Shown here: positions 46,327-55,946 of the stretch, piece after piece
How positions within the stretch are numbered: the first letter of the stretch is position 1
Layout of the letters: each line of letters opens with the position of its first letter
Assembly: GCF_002368195.1 (NCBI RefSeq)
Contig: NZ_AP018178.1
Location: forward strand, 4,317,421-4,381,420
Direction: 5' to 3'
DNA from: Calothrix sp. NIES-2100
GTDB lineage: Bacteria; Cyanobacteriota; Cyanobacteriia; Cyanobacteriales; Nostocaceae
Length of the DNA: 64,000 nt
Translations under genes and position numbers: made by a program
Notes under the pieces: generated by a model
The model's input: only the letters and a program-made list of their open reading frames with translations
What the model was told of the DNA's origin: nothing
Databases searched by the model: none

Positions 46327-46640
46327 TGAACTTTACTCTTGATTAATTTCTGAGCATTAGCAATAAGCTTCTCCTGTACATCAGGAACCGTCTTGGATAC
46401 CATACCAACCCGCTTCTCAACGAATGGGGCATAAAGTGTTGGGTTGTCTACTCTTATTGCTGATTTAGTGGCTGAAATAACCCACCCTGCCTTTAACCTT
46501 CCAGTTTTAACAGGAGTTAGGTTTTTAATTCTATTTTGTGCCCAATCTGCTGTTTCTTCTAAAGCACCACTTAATATTTGTTTAACTATCCCGCGTTTTT
46601 CAAATATCGGGCCTGATGTTTTTATGTGGTAGGAAAACAT
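46323..46640 (-). CDS. HK97 gp10-like neck protein
   Basis: 105 residues. ADWAQNRIKNLTPVKTGRLK and the following strands and AQKLI helix match the gp10 family signature TPVxTGxL. A head-tail joining component. Confidence 0.75.
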   Translation of the reverse strand: MFSYHIKTSGPIFEKRGIVKQILSGALEETADWAQNRIKNLTPVKTGRLKAGWVISATKSAIRVDNPTLYAPFVEKRVGMVSKTVPDVQEKLIANAQKLIKSKVQ

Positions 46641-46646
46641 TAGATT

Positions 46647-46994
46647 TTACCAGTAAACTTTAGGTAAATTAATAGAGTATGGGTTGTACTCAACAGCAAC
46701 ACAGAGAATGTGGGCTAACTCCCTCAACAACCTACTGCCCTCACTCTTTAGATGTCTAACGTGCTGGGCATATGATAATTTTGTACTTCTGGATTCGGTA
46801 ACATAACTCGTATCCATTGCCTCTTTTAATTTGGCATTAATGGCATCTAAATCATCCAGAATTACTAAAGCACGGTCATACACCACTTGAGGAAAATTAG
46901 TAGATAACTGACTATGAACTACTGAGGCAATGGGGGCGTTATACCCCAACACCATCTCTAATTTTTCTACCTGAGTTGTAGTGAAGTTAGCCAT
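46647..46994 (-). CDS. head-tail connector-like protein
   Basis: 115 residues, helical, follows the capsid gene. VEKLEMVLGYNAPIASVVHSQ and DDLDAINAKLKEAMD fit a small adaptor, by position rather than by motif. Confidence 0.5.
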   Translation of the reverse strand: MANFTTTQVEKLEMVLGYNAPIASVVHSQLSTNFPQVVYDRALVILDDLDAINAKLKEAMDTSYVTESRSTKLSYAQHVRHLKSEGSRLLRELAHILCVAVEYNPYSINLPKVYW

Positions 46995-47000
46995 TATTCT

Positions 47001-47957
47001 CTACTGAGTGATTTTTTCTAGGCAAGCCACACCTTTAGCTCTGTTATGCACCTTCAACTGGGGCTTGAGGTAAATAGCGTAGTTCTCAGAATCTGGATTT
47101 GAAGTCTGTATTTCTGCAACAGCAACCTGCATACCTTCTCTTGAGTCCGTGTTGTTTTGATTGAAAGTGTACAAAGCAACTTCAGGTTCATTTACAAAGT
47201 ACAAAGTGTTGTTGGGGCAGTATGGGTCTTGGATAATTGGGCGACCTGCATAGCTTACACCTGTGTAGCCGAGGTCAACTTGACCGGGGGGTAGCTGGCT
47301 TACAAAACCAGTATTAGCATTAAACAGTAATTTGTACTTAGCAATAATTTCTGGGCAAGCATAAATTGCGGTAAAGTTACCACCTTTGCGTGCGATCGCA
47401 GTTTCCATTGCAAGCAGCAAATCGGCAGACAAAGCACGGTTGCTAGCATTAGTATTCAACACAGCAGACCAAGCTGAATATGTGCCGGGGTCAATGTTTG
47501 CATAACTACCAGCAGCAACTACAGTACCCAGACCAATTAGACCACCATGACCAGCAATACCTGTACCAGTGTAAAGACGGTCAGATAGAGTCTCCATGAG
47601 GGTTCTTAAAGCACTTTGGATTTCAAGTGCATACAAGTCACGCAAAGCACCACGACCAGCAGCAGCAGCTTCAGCGCGGTCTTCTTTTTGAATTTGGAAA
47701 GAACTACGAAGACGGTTGGTTCCAATAGCCAAGGAAGCACCAATAATGCTGTCTTCGGAATAAGTAGTAATGTTAGCTGTGGTTGCTTCACCAACTGCTG
47801 CTGCACCACCAACATTTGCGTTCCATTTAATCGTCTTTTGAGAAGTGATTTTCTTCTGCAAGCGGCTCAACATTGGGTAATAACCCAATTGCAGAGCAGC
47901 AACTTCTTCTTCTACCAAAAGCATCAAACTTTTGGTTACATCAGCAATAACTGCCAT
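47001..47957 (-). CDS. major capsid protein
   Basis: 318 residues. VTKSLMLLVEEEVAALQLGY start, then GGAAAVGEATTA, LRSSFQIQKEDRAEA, YTGTGIAGHGGLIGLG and PEIIAKYKLLFNANTG; the HK97-fold layout of N-arm, long helix and beta E-loop is plausible. Follows the scaffold gene. Confidence 0.75.
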   Translation of the reverse strand: MAVIADVTKSLMLLVEEEVAALQLGYYPMLSRLQKKITSQKTIKWNANVGGAAAVGEATTANITTYSEDSIIGASLAIGTNRLRSSFQIQKEDRAEAAAAGRGALRDLYALEIQSALRTLMETLSDRLYTGTGIAGHGGLIGLGTVVAAGSYANIDPGTYSAWSAVLNTNASNRALSADLLLAMETAIARKGGNFTAIYACPEIIAKYKLLFNANTGFVSQLPPGQVDLGYTGVSYAGRPIIQDPYCPNNTLYFVNEPEVALYTFNQNNTDSREGMQVAVAEIQTSNPDSENYAIYLKPQLKVHNRAKGVACLEKITQ

Positions 47958-47972
47958 AATTTAAATTCTTTT

Positions 47973-48566
47973 TTAGTCGTTAAGATTGGATATTGCATCA
48001 AATAACAAATCCGCAGCTTTAGGTTTCGTACCTGGGGTAGCTGGAGTTGTTTTTGTTTCTTGTGATGAGGAACCATTCACTCCACTAGGAGGTACAAAGA
48101 ATTTTCCTTCATCTGTGTTTAGATAATTTTTAACAGCGTCATCTAAACCAATGATATTTCCACCCTTATCAACGAACCAATTACCTTCTTCTTCCTTAAG
48201 TAAACTCTCATGCTCTAACATGAATAATTTGTGGAAGGTGGGCGCACTGAGAGCGTTAGTTTTAGAGATTGCAGAAGAAACAGCTTGCGATCGCTTTGCA
48301 GCAAATGCCTGTTTATCTTTCTCTGTTAACTGAGTTTGTAAATCGCTAATCTGTTGTTGAAGTGCTTTCAAGGATAGTTTTTCTTTAGGTTCCTCAGAAT
48401 CACCTTCTGTAGACAACACAGGGGTTGGGGATGTAGTTAGCTTCTTGATTTCTTTAGTAAGGGAAGCCGCGAGTCCTTGATTCTTTTTATCAACTTCAGA
48501 TAGTAATTCTGTTTTAATCTCAGTTAAACTCTCTGTGAGTAATTGCTTGATTTCTTCAGGTGTCAT
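47973..48566 (-). CDS. capsid scaffolding protein
   Basis: 197 residues. Mostly charged helix/coiled coil (EEIKQLLTESLTEIKTELLSE, LKALQQQISDLQTQLTEKDK) with Ser/Thr/Pro-rich parts. Lies between portal and capsid, the usual scaffold place. No protease seen. Confidence 0.65.
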   Translation of the reverse strand: MTPEEIKQLLTESLTEIKTELLSEVDKKNQGLAASLTKEIKKLTTSPTPVLSTEGDSEEPKEKLSLKALQQQISDLQTQLTEKDKQAFAAKRSQAVSSAISKTNALSAPTFHKLFMLEHESLLKEEEGNWFVDKGGNIIGLDDAVKNYLNTDEGKFFVPPSGVNGSSSQETKTTPATPGTKPKAADLLFDAISNLND

Positions 48567-48654
48567 TTATTTTTAAAATTCCTTTTATGGATATCTGCTT
48601 TTAACCGTGCAGTTTTGGTTGTCTGGTTTATGCCTTACCAGTTGGCACTATCTA

Positions 48655-50160
48655 TTAATTAGTATTTGCGTAAACTTCAGGCTGGGGAGCATTAATAATT
48701 GCTTCAATCTCCTGTTCAATAACTGATTGCTGCTCTGGTGATAAATTACCAAGCAGTAGGTTAATTATTTTCTTGTACACAAGAGCAAAAGCTGTAGCAG
48801 GTAGTTGGTTTCTCAGAGCATTAAGGTCAATTAATGAAATTGCTTTGACATTGACCAAAACATCATCTAGGTTATCTAAATCAAATTTATCCAACCCAGA
48901 AACAGAGATTTGATCATTCAACCCTTGCGATCGCGCCACTAATTCAAGTGTGTCTTGGTAGACATCACAGATAATTGCACCATAAGCCCGAAGAATGGCT
49001 TCCTGGTCATAGAAGTCCATTTTCTTGGATACGCCGGACTGTTGAACCGCAGACTGCTCTGAGCTAACACCACCAATAGCAATTAAATCCTTTACCTGAT
49101 TCTCAATCTGGGTAAGGGATTTTCTCATTTGGGTAATAATTGTTCCGGTTGGTTCACTCCACTCAAACTTCTCCAACTCCAGAACGTGTTGCAGACCCGT
49201 AGGTATTTCATCACCACTACCCTCATAGGTGTTGTTAATGTCTCCATCAGGTGTCTGGACACGCTTAAACGTGCGCTGGAGGTAGGCAAGCGTCAACATA
49301 TCATACTTGCTGCAATCTATCCTCAGATGCTCTAAAGCTTTGGATGCAGCTTGATCACAAGCCCATAAATCAGAAGGGACTTCAGCTTTAATTACCGGGA
49401 TAGTCCCTAAACCATGTTGAACTAGAGAAACCAATGGAACTTCAGCTTCAACAATATTCTTACTACTATCAGCATTAATAATGTTTTTGATAGCACCACG
49501 GGAATCAAGTTCTACATAAGCTGAATACTTAGCAATATATTCACGGTCGATGAATGTCCAGACAGCACGAACTTGGGGCGGAATTAATGGATTAGCTGTG
49601 TCATTGATTAACTGGAAGACTTTAATCCAATCCAAATCTCCCCGGCTCTCACTCCAGTTAATAACTTGTTGGGCACTATATATAGTTATGTATGGGCGAA
49701 TGCCTAATAATTGTTCCTGCGCTCTGTTGACTGGTTTTACATCTGTAGATGGTTTGTCTACATGGAGATAACACTTCCCAAACTTCAGGCATTCACGGAA
49801 GACTGTGGATAATAAATCTTTCTCGCTGCGACCAGTCAGGCTTGTATCATCTCTGAAGGCTTCCCAAAAAGACTGATTAGACTCAATGCCAGAAATTGAT
49901 AAAGAACTGTTAGCAAACTTAGATAATTGCTTGTTTACGGCGGAGCCGAGGATGTTGCTATATGTAAATTTCTTAAGTCTAATTTCATATATTTCTTCAG
50001 ACTCCCCGGCTCGGCGTGGTAAGAATTGACAAATCTGGTTCTTGAGTCTGTAGCCACCCGCAGATAGCAAATCAATCTCCTGGTAGGCAGGTTTCCACTC
50101 TGTAAAATCCGGGTGTTCAGTTTGTAATACTTTTAAATCTAATAAAAGCGGATAATTCAT
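48655..50160 (-). CDS. phage portal protein (DUF4055-like)
   Basis: 501 residues. LPRRAGESEEIYEIRLKKFTYSN and QEILLAYGAII-like helices (DQEAILRAYGAIICDVYQD) match the DUF4055 portal group. Forms the dodecameric DNA gate of the head. Overlaps the terminase gene by four bases. Confidence 0.8.
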   Translation of the reverse strand: MNYPLLLDLKVLQTEHPDFTEWKPAYQEIDLLSAGGYRLKNQICQFLPRRAGESEEIYEIRLKKFTYSNILGSAVNKQLSKFANSSLSISGIESNQSFWEAFRDDTSLTGRSEKDLLSTVFRECLKFGKCYLHVDKPSTDVKPVNRAQEQLLGIRPYITIYSAQQVINWSESRGDLDWIKVFQLINDTANPLIPPQVRAVWTFIDREYIAKYSAYVELDSRGAIKNIINADSSKNIVEAEVPLVSLVQHGLGTIPVIKAEVPSDLWACDQAASKALEHLRIDCSKYDMLTLAYLQRTFKRVQTPDGDINNTYEGSGDEIPTGLQHVLELEKFEWSEPTGTIITQMRKSLTQIENQVKDLIAIGGVSSEQSAVQQSGVSKKMDFYDQEAILRAYGAIICDVYQDTLELVARSQGLNDQISVSGLDKFDLDNLDDVLVNVKAISLIDLNALRNQLPATAFALVYKKIINLLLGNLSPEQQSVIEQEIEAIINAPQPEVYANTN

Positions 50161-51392
50161 TTCAATAAATTATTTCGTTGTTCAATAGTTGCAAGGACAT
50201 AGCGAGTGCTGTCGGTGCGGTGGTCTTCTTGCCCAGGTGCGACCTCATCAATGATTTCACCATCTTTAGTCTTACGGTGATAACTCCTAAGCTCATCAGC
50301 GAATGACCCAAGCTTTGAGTTAATAAACAATCGATTCTGAAAGAAGAGGTTATTGACAGTCTGATTCCCTTCCTTGACTCTATTAAAACCAGCTACAGTC
50401 CTTGCTAAACCAGGGATTTTCTTGTTCTTCCCATATCGCTGAAATTCTAGAATACTGGCTGGTCTGCTGGGGTCTGCAAAACAACGATATATGTTATAGC
50501 GATCGCAGAAGTAAGCAGCTTTCTCTAGTAACTGGTCAAACACCACAGGAGTTGAGGGGTTAGGATTAGTCCATTCATCAATGATGAAATATTTCTTATC
50601 TTGAGTTAGACCAACAACACAGACCGCTGGATTTAAATCTCCCCAGTCGATGCCTAAATAAGTGCTGACAAAAGTTGTTGGTAAGTTATCTACTATATGG
50701 TGATCGCCAAACTCAGATAATATCTGTCCCTCAAAATCTTCAAAACTAGCTTCAAACTCCTGGCGATAAACTCTTGCAGGAAGGGTTTCCTTCGCTTTCC
50801 TTAAGAATGGACGAGGAATAAATGGATTATCAGAAGAGATGAAGTGGTAGTATAACCAATCATTATCATCTATAGCCTTGAGGTGAAATTTGTATAAGGG
50901 ATGAGCCTTACCTTTGGGGGTTCCTATCAGCAACGCAGAACTGGCATTAGTGTCTGCTAAGGCAGGTGTTAGTACCTCCTCCCAAGCAATCATGCTAAGG
51001 TCTTGGAACTCATCGATCCCACACCAGTAAAGTTTTAGACCCCGAAGTGAATCACCATGATCGTCGGCTCCACGTAAGACAATATCTGGTTTATTATTTT
51101 TAAGCTTTATTCTAAAATCCGTCCGAGATATGCTCTCTACAAACGGTTGATCTTCGAGTAAGTTTAGTAAAGGTTGCCAATGAATCTGTCTGCACTGCTT
51201 GAGTGTAGGCATTACTATCAGACAGATAGGGGGGCTAGCTGGGTCAATCTCTTGATCGAAGCTTAATGCCTTAATTATTGCTGTTGTTAGTAGAAGGCGA
51301 CTTTTCCCCCACCTTCGACCACTAATAACTAATTTAAACTTTGATTTATTATTGAAGACCCTTAGCTGATTAATATGGAGCTTCAATCTCAT
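50157..51392 (-). CDS. terminase large subunit
   Basis: 411 residues. Walker A SGRRWGKS at 24-31, Walker B LYWCGIDEFQD, coupling motif TPKG, and nuclease LGIDWGDLNPAVCVVG and ADPSRPASI acidic motifs. ATP-driven DNA packaging motor. Overlaps the small subunit by 23 bases. Confidence 0.93.
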   Translation of the reverse strand: MRLKLHINQLRVFNNKSKFKLVISGRRWGKSRLLLTTAIIKALSFDQEIDPASPPICLIVMPTLKQCRQIHWQPLLNLLEDQPFVESISRTDFRIKLKNNKPDIVLRGADDHGDSLRGLKLYWCGIDEFQDLSMIAWEEVLTPALADTNASSALLIGTPKGKAHPLYKFHLKAIDDNDWLYYHFISSDNPFIPRPFLRKAKETLPARVYRQEFEASFEDFEGQILSEFGDHHIVDNLPTTFVSTYLGIDWGDLNPAVCVVGLTQDKKYFIIDEWTNPNPSTPVVFDQLLEKAAYFCDRYNIYRCFADPSRPASILEFQRYGKNKKIPGLARTVAGFNRVKEGNQTVNNLFFQNRLFINSKLGSFADELRSYHRKTKDGEIIDEVAPGQEDHRTDSTRYVLATIEQRNNLLK

Positions 51393-51870
51393 CTTCTTGT
51401 ATTGGTGGGTCTACTAGCTCTACGCTGATTTGGTATGTGGCACTCACTTCGCTGCTGAGTTGCTCTACTTCATCCTTAATTGCAGCCAGCGCTCTAATAA
51501 CTACAGTTGGGTCTTTCTTAGTAACCGTGTTGATTCTTCCACCAACAACAACATCTTCTGTGTAGCCGTACAGCCCATAGTGAATTACTTTCTCTAAGGC
51601 GACAATCCGCTGGTATCTGGTGGCAAACTCCAGAAGACCATTCTTCAGAGCAGCATCAAAGGATTTCTTATCGTTGGTTTGGTATTCTAGGATTTCTTTC
51701 TTATAGTCACGCTTAAAATCAGCTATCTGCCTATCTGTTAGGACAAAGCCGGGGAATTGCTCCTCAAACTGCTTGCGAATATCATCCTTAGTTAAATCTC
51801 GTTGACCTGCAAGCAGTAAGCAGAGGAAATCCCTGTGGATGTCTTTTAAATACTGCCTATTTCTTTCCAT
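51370..51870 (-). CDS. terminase small subunit-like protein
   Basis: 166 residues from ATG 51870; a GTG at 51882 is also open. Helical N-terminal region with LTDRQIADFKRDYKKEIL and a C-terminal part reading VTKKDPTVVIRALAAIKDEVEQL. Position before TerL and size support TerS; recognition by motif is weak. Confidence 0.6.
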   Translation of the reverse strand: MERNRQYLKDIHRDFLCLLLAGQRDLTKDDIRKQFEEQFPGFVLTDRQIADFKRDYKKEILEYQTNDKKSFDAALKNGLLEFATRYQRIVALEKVIHYGLYGYTEDVVVGGRINTVTKKDPTVVIRALAAIKDEVEQLSSEVSATYQISVELVDPPIQEDEIEAPY

Positions 51871-51932
51871 AAAAATAGGCACTAAGGTGTGCCATAAATT
51901 AATTTGTTATCTACTAATTAGCGATTGCGTAA

Positions 51933-52361
51933 TTAAATTAACGCTCGAATCTGATGTGACAACTCGTAGATAGCATCAGTGAATAGATGATCAACCCACT
52001 CAGCAAACGTCAGTGGTGTTAAACTCTGCACGTAAAAGTGTTGCAGTCTCTCACTAGCAGTGGGATTTTGTGTGAACTCAACTTCAATTACAGATTGATA
52101 ATCCTCACTAATGGAAGATAGAGCTTCTTCAACAGTTTGTGTGTCCAACAACCCAAATAAACTATTAGTGGGATCAAGGTCACGGGGAGGCAAATACAGC
52201 CGACTCAGATAGTCATCTACATCATCTAGCCCGCCAGAATAAAATAAATGTAGACAATACTTTAAATCAGAAATGTCAACATATCCATTTTTCCGACTAG
52301 GCTCTATGAAAGAGTTAGCGTAGTATTCCTGCTGTCCGGTCTCATATTTATATAGATACAT
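51933..52361 (-). CDS. hypothetical phage protein
   Basis: 142 residues, unrecognised, acidic, no membrane segment. Overlaps the HTH gene by 14 bases and precedes the small terminase. Confidence 0.5.
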   Translation of the reverse strand: MYLYKYETGQQEYYANSFIEPSRKNGYVDISDLKYCLHLFYSGGLDDVDDYLSRLYLPPRDLDPTNSLFGLLDTQTVEEALSSISEDYQSVIEVEFTQNPTASERLQHFYVQSLTPLTFAEWVDHLFTDAIYELSHQIRALI

Positions 52362-52746
52362 ATGATTTATCCCTTTTGAACTCTAAAACTTCAAATAATC
52401 GTCTCCAATCCCCATCTTTGTAGTTGCACTGTCTGCGTGTGAGGTTTTCAATCTCAGAATTTGTATATAACTTTTTATGAGTATTGGGGAGGGCGGTTAA
52501 TCTTTGAAATAATGAATCGCTGGTTAACCACTCAATAATTTGTCCCTTATCCTGTGCGGATAAACTTCTATTCTTTAGATATTCTCTAACGACTGGGAGG
52601 AAGTTCTTAAGCCTCCTGTAGTCTCTCCCGTATTTATTCCGAAACCGATATCCCAGAGTTTCATTAGGTACACCGAAATGCTTCTCTAACTTTCTAAGAG
52701 ACCAGCCCTGCAAATATAATTTAAAAGCTCTTTCTGTTATATCCAT
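52348..52746 (-). CDS. helix-turn-helix protein preceding terminase
   Basis: 132 residues. AFKLYLQGWSLRKLEKHFGV, then NETLGYRFRNKYG, is a homeodomain-like/resolvase-type HTH. It may be a late regulator or a terminase-associated DNA-binding protein. Contains a strongly basic middle part. Confidence 0.6.
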   Translation of the reverse strand: MDITERAFKLYLQGWSLRKLEKHFGVPNETLGYRFRNKYGRDYRRLKNFLPVVREYLKNRSLSAQDKGQIIEWLTSDSLFQRLTALPNTHKKLYTNSEIENLTRRQCNYKDGDWRRLFEVLEFKRDKSYVSI

Positions 52747-52813
52747 AATAGTTAAATAACTGTGGGCTATATAATTAAACTAACAAGACAACACGGTAAA
52801 CAGAAGTAGTAAT

Positions 52814-53260
52814 TTATCTGTGCTTTTGAGTTGTATCTCTCCGCATTTCTTTTAATTCTTCGTGAATACCTTCAACCCCTTTTTGGACAGAAACAACTTT
52901 ATAATCTAAATCTCGTAGTGATTGTTGAGTAGCTTGACTTTTCTCTCGACAATCATCATTGTGACTTGTAGTTTCTCTTAACAATGTTTTTAGGGATTCA
53001 CTAATACTTTGAAGCATTTGACTTTCAACAGCCTGCCGCTTCGACCACTCACCTACAGCGTCTTTCAGACCTAGCCAATTAGCTACAAATATTGTCCCAG
53101 CAATAGCTAATAAAACACCCAACCCTATTCCTCCACCCTGAAGCAGAAAAGCATCAATAATTTTGTCTTGCTGTTGTGGACTAATGGATATTGCACCAGT
53201 GTTAGGGGAAACATCAATAATATTCGCGCTAGAAAGGTTTGTTAAGTTTTGTTCTGGCAT
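52814..53260 (-). CDS. membrane protein with coiled-coil tail
   Basis: 148 residues. One transmembrane segment at about 38-60 (GGGIGLGVLLAIAGTIFVANW) followed by a long coiled coil. It could be a holin- or spanin-like lysis factor by position and topology, but no family match is claimed. Divergent from the small membrane gene at 53334. Confidence 0.5.
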   Translation of the reverse strand: MPEQNLTNLSSANIIDVSPNTGAISISPQQQDKIIDAFLLQGGGIGLGVLLAIAGTIFVANWLGLKDAVGEWSKRQAVESQMLQSISESLKTLLRETTSHNDDCREKSQATQQSLRDLDYKVVSVQKGVEGIHEELKEMRRDTTQKHR

Positions 53261-53333
53261 GTTTAAAAGTACCCTTGGTATTGTTGAAAAACAGTTGTTA
53301 GTCTAGAGGTATAGATTAGAAAAGGTTAAACAT

Positions 53334-53555
53334 ATGATGACAACCATCATGCTCGTCGCCACCATTGCTCTCCAAACAGGAGTATTATTAAAGCAATACA
53401 TACACACTAAGAAGCTAGAAACTTTATTAGGGGAGTTACGATGTAATGAGGAGGTTTGGAATGATTTCCTGGCTGATTTAAAGGATGAGCAATCAATGTA
53501 TGAAAATCTGATACAGTCTCATAAGGATGCGGAAGAATTAAGAAAATCTAAGTAA
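53334..53555 (+). CDS. small membrane-anchored coiled-coil protein
   Basis: 73 residues. N-terminal hydrophobic segment (TTIMLVATIALQTGVLL) then a charged helical tail. Topology resembles phage lysis accessory proteins. Function unknown. Confidence 0.5.
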   Translation: MMTTIMLVATIALQTGVLLKQYIHTKKLETLLGELRCNEEVWNDFLADLKDEQSMYENLIQSHKDAEELRKSK

Positions 53556-53602
53556 TTAAATTAAAATAAGAATATATTAAAAATGAGAAGTATAAAAAAA
53601 TT

Positions 53603-53625
53603 AAGCCGGGATATAAACCCCGGCT
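53603..53625. terminator. bidirectional terminator
   Basis: AAGCCGGG at 53603 pairs with CCCGGCTT to 53625, with A-rich left and T-containing right flanks. It separates convergent genes 53334-53555 and 53651-54742. Confidence 0.8.
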
Positions 53626-53650
53626 TTATAGTGTTTATTTAATATAATTT

Positions 53651-54742
53651 CTAAACTACAACACCAGTTGAATTAATATATTGAACCTTATTTGACTTCA
53701 GCAACCCGGAAGCATAAGCCTTATCAATTTTTGTTTTTAATTTAGCAACGGTGCGGCTGCTTACTATTTGGAATTCACTCAACTTCTTCTGTAGCCAAGG
53801 CCATTGTTCAGCAGGGCTAGTTCTTGTAATATTGGTGGCAACACGGTCGCTTATAGCAAATAAATCAATGAAGGATACTTTAATTGGGATTTCTCCTAAC
53901 TTAAAACAACCACTGCCCGATGTTAAATCATCAATAAAGTCTTTAGCTTCCCAACTAATACCATCCAAACCAGTGAATACAAATTCAATTGGTTTTTGGT
54001 AAGTCTCGGCAGCAATTAAGGCATATTTCTTATCAAACAAAGATGTTTTGATGTCTATTTCTGTAACTCGATGACTCTTTAGTTCATAAATTCGCACAGA
54101 TTTAGGTGTTCTCTCAACCCAATCCCAGCGGCGATATGTTGCATTATCTTGAGTATTAATACCAAGTTTACTTCCTACCTCAAATCGCAGTCTCAGGTTT
54201 GAGTAACTGGCAAGCAGCATTAGTTCACGCTGAATCTCTTCTTCACTAAGTCCGTGCTGCTGCTGCTGCCTACTGGAATAGTTGTTACGAGACACTATCT
54301 CAATAGCCTTTGCGCCTAAACTCTGAAAGTCACGGGCTGTTTCACCATTGCCTTGTGTCAAATATGAAAAACAATGTTCCCAGTCACCAACATAAATAGA
54401 ACTAGCTCTACCCAAAGATTGTTTGTGAGCTTCTTTCCACGATTCCTTGAATAGCCTGAGATAATCACCTTCTATTTTAAAAAATCTCCCTGCCAAATTT
54501 GACTGAGCGCTTTTATCGCTCCCGGTTGCCCAGTGGTCTTTATAGTCAGAGGGTTTCAGTCCTTTGGCGATCGCAACCTGACTCATGATGAAGAATGCAC
54601 CATCTCGATTACCACTTGGGCTAGGAATCCACTTTAAGTTGTATTTATGAACTAAACTAGCTAATTTCTCAAGAAGATTAATGTCTGCACCAGGCTGACT
54701 TAACAGCACAGACTCACGTAAACTCAAATTTGCTTCTGACAT
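53651..54742 (-). CDS. hypothetical protein, possible PD-(D/E)xK nuclease fold
   Basis: 363 residues from MSEANLSL; an upstream GTG-like start (to 54799) is less likely. The middle contains RRWDWVER and IYELKSHRVTEIDI, then ALIAAETY; a D...ELK pair like this occurs in PD-(D/E)xK nucleases. The resemblance is by eye. Reads leftward from a divergent promoter region with an inverted-repeat operator (54776-54829). Confidence 0.45.
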   Translation of the reverse strand: MSEANLSLRESVLLSQPGADINLLEKLASLVHKYNLKWIPSPSGNRDGAFFIMSQVAIAKGLKPSDYKDHWATGSDKSAQSNLAGRFFKIEGDYLRLFKESWKEAHKQSLGRASSIYVGDWEHCFSYLTQGNGETARDFQSLGAKAIEIVSRNNYSSRQQQQHGLSEEEIQRELMLLASYSNLRLRFEVGSKLGINTQDNATYRRWDWVERTPKSVRIYELKSHRVTEIDIKTSLFDKKYALIAAETYQKPIEFVFTGLDGISWEAKDFIDDLTSGSGCFKLGEIPIKVSFIDLFAISDRVATNITRTSPAEQWPWLQKKLSEFQIVSSRTVAKLKTKIDKAYASGLLKSNKVQYINSTGVVV

Positions 54743-54775
54743 ATTTAAATAACTATGTATCTTTGTAGTGATACT

Positions 54776-54829
54776 AACCAAAGCAACACGGCAGGACAAA
54801 GGGTTATAAATATAATGTGTTGCTTGGTT
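54776..54829. promoter_or_regulatory. divergent promoter/operator with inverted repeat
   Basis: AACCAAAGCAACAC (54776-54789) and GTGTTGCTTGGTT (54817-54829) are inverted copies with one extra A. A TATAAT box at 54811-54816 abuts the right arm and would serve the rightward gene 54891. Confidence 0.6.
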
Positions 54830-54890
54830 CGGTAATTTCTGCTAGACTTGCAGCCTTAAATGAGGCGGACATAATGAGGATATTACTAAC

Positions 54891-55631
54891 ATGGGACAGA
54901 ATAATGCTGCACGGCGGCTATATGATGCTTTCCAATATGCTTTCGTTAATGGAAACTCTGCTGAGTTAGCCTATAAAGTGCTTGCTAACGCATTCAAAGT
55001 AGAAAATCCAGAATTAAATCCGCATTTTTTGATAGAAATTTATGTATTGTTATCGGAAGTAGAGAAGAAGCTTAAATTACTCAAGAAGGTTGATAATGTT
55101 GAATTGTATGTGAAGGCTATTAGAGAAATTCAATTTTACATACAAACATCTAACCCTTTATTAAGCCAGTGGGATGGGATAAAGAATCAGATTCAAAATA
55201 GAAACTTCATTTTTATTCTTGATGCTTGCGCTAATTTTATTGCTCAAGAACAACCAGAGCCAGAGTTAACCGAAGAACAATTACAAGAATATCTAGAGCA
55301 GTGTGAATCTCTATTGCAAGAAGTAGTATCCTCAGACCTAGCCGAAGATATTAAAACGTTCTTGGTTGTACGTCTTGAAGAAATCTGCTCTGCTATTAGG
55401 CATTATAAGATTGGTGGGCCAGAGCGACTACGAACAGTTGTAGAAGCAAATATTGGTGCAATTATATTACGCAGTGATGCATACACTCCAGAGCAGAAAA
55501 AAGGTATTATAAGTAAGATTTTTGGTTTGTTAATGACTTTTGGTGGTGTTCTGGATTTAGCTGCGAATACTCAAGGCTACCTGCTACCTAAAGCTGCGGA
55601 ATTGTTGAAATATCTATTGCCCCCTGGTTGA
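54891..55631 (+). CDS. helical hypothetical protein
   Basis: 246 residues, entirely helical by composition (VLLSEVEKKLKLLKKVDNVE, EEQLQEYLEQCESLLQEVV), acidic. No domain recognised. Its stop is followed by hairpin GCTATGATGC/GCATCATAGC at 55652-55682. It reads alone in its direction. Confidence 0.55.
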   Translation: MGQNNAARRLYDAFQYAFVNGNSAELAYKVLANAFKVENPELNPHFLIEIYVLLSEVEKKLKLLKKVDNVELYVKAIREIQFYIQTSNPLLSQWDGIKNQIQNRNFIFILDACANFIAQEQPEPELTEEQLQEYLEQCESLLQEVVSSDLAEDIKTFLVVRLEEICSAIRHYKIGGPERLRTVVEANIGAIILRSDAYTPEQKKGIISKIFGLLMTFGGVLDLAANTQGYLLPKAAELLKYLLPPG

Positions 55632-55651
55632 TAATTAGTAGAGACAGAAAA

Positions 55652-55682
55652 GCTATGATGCTTACTTTATCTGCATCATAGC
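55652..55682 (+). terminator. hairpin after 246-residue gene
   Basis: Perfect 10-bp arms GCTATGATGC and GCATCATAGC, 11-base loop, 20 bases past the stop. The T-run is weak. Confidence 0.55.
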
Positions 55683-55749
55683 CTTCGATAGTTTTAGTAC
55701 AACCATAAATATTTAATTTAGTTATACTCTGCAACACGGGGCAAGGGGG

Positions 55750-55935
55750 TTAGGCTGCTGAACGGTTCAGTGATCGCTCATAAGCCTCAATAATTTCACT
55801 CACGAGTTTTAGATTGTAGGGGGTTCCTTTTTCAAGTAGACAACACAGGCTCTGAAGCCTTGCGTCTCCTAGAAGAAATTCGATTTTATTCAGTCGCCGG
55901 ATTATGTCTTCAGGTCGATAATTAATCAATAACAT
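55750..55935 (-). CDS. small hypothetical phage protein
   Basis: 61 residues, leucine-rich, helical (DIIRRLNKIEFLLGDARLQSL). Follows the 87-residue gene in the leftward repressor transcript. Confidence 0.4.
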   Translation of the reverse strand: MLLINYRPEDIIRRLNKIEFLLGDARLQSLCCLLEKGTPYNLKLVSEIIEAYERSLNRSAA

Positions 55936-55946
55936 AATTTCCCCGC

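Noticed and set aside
25717..53260. Extracellular contractile injection system or tailocin instead of a phage
   Set aside because: Portal, both terminase subunits, scaffold and capsid genes are present, so DNA-filled heads are expected.
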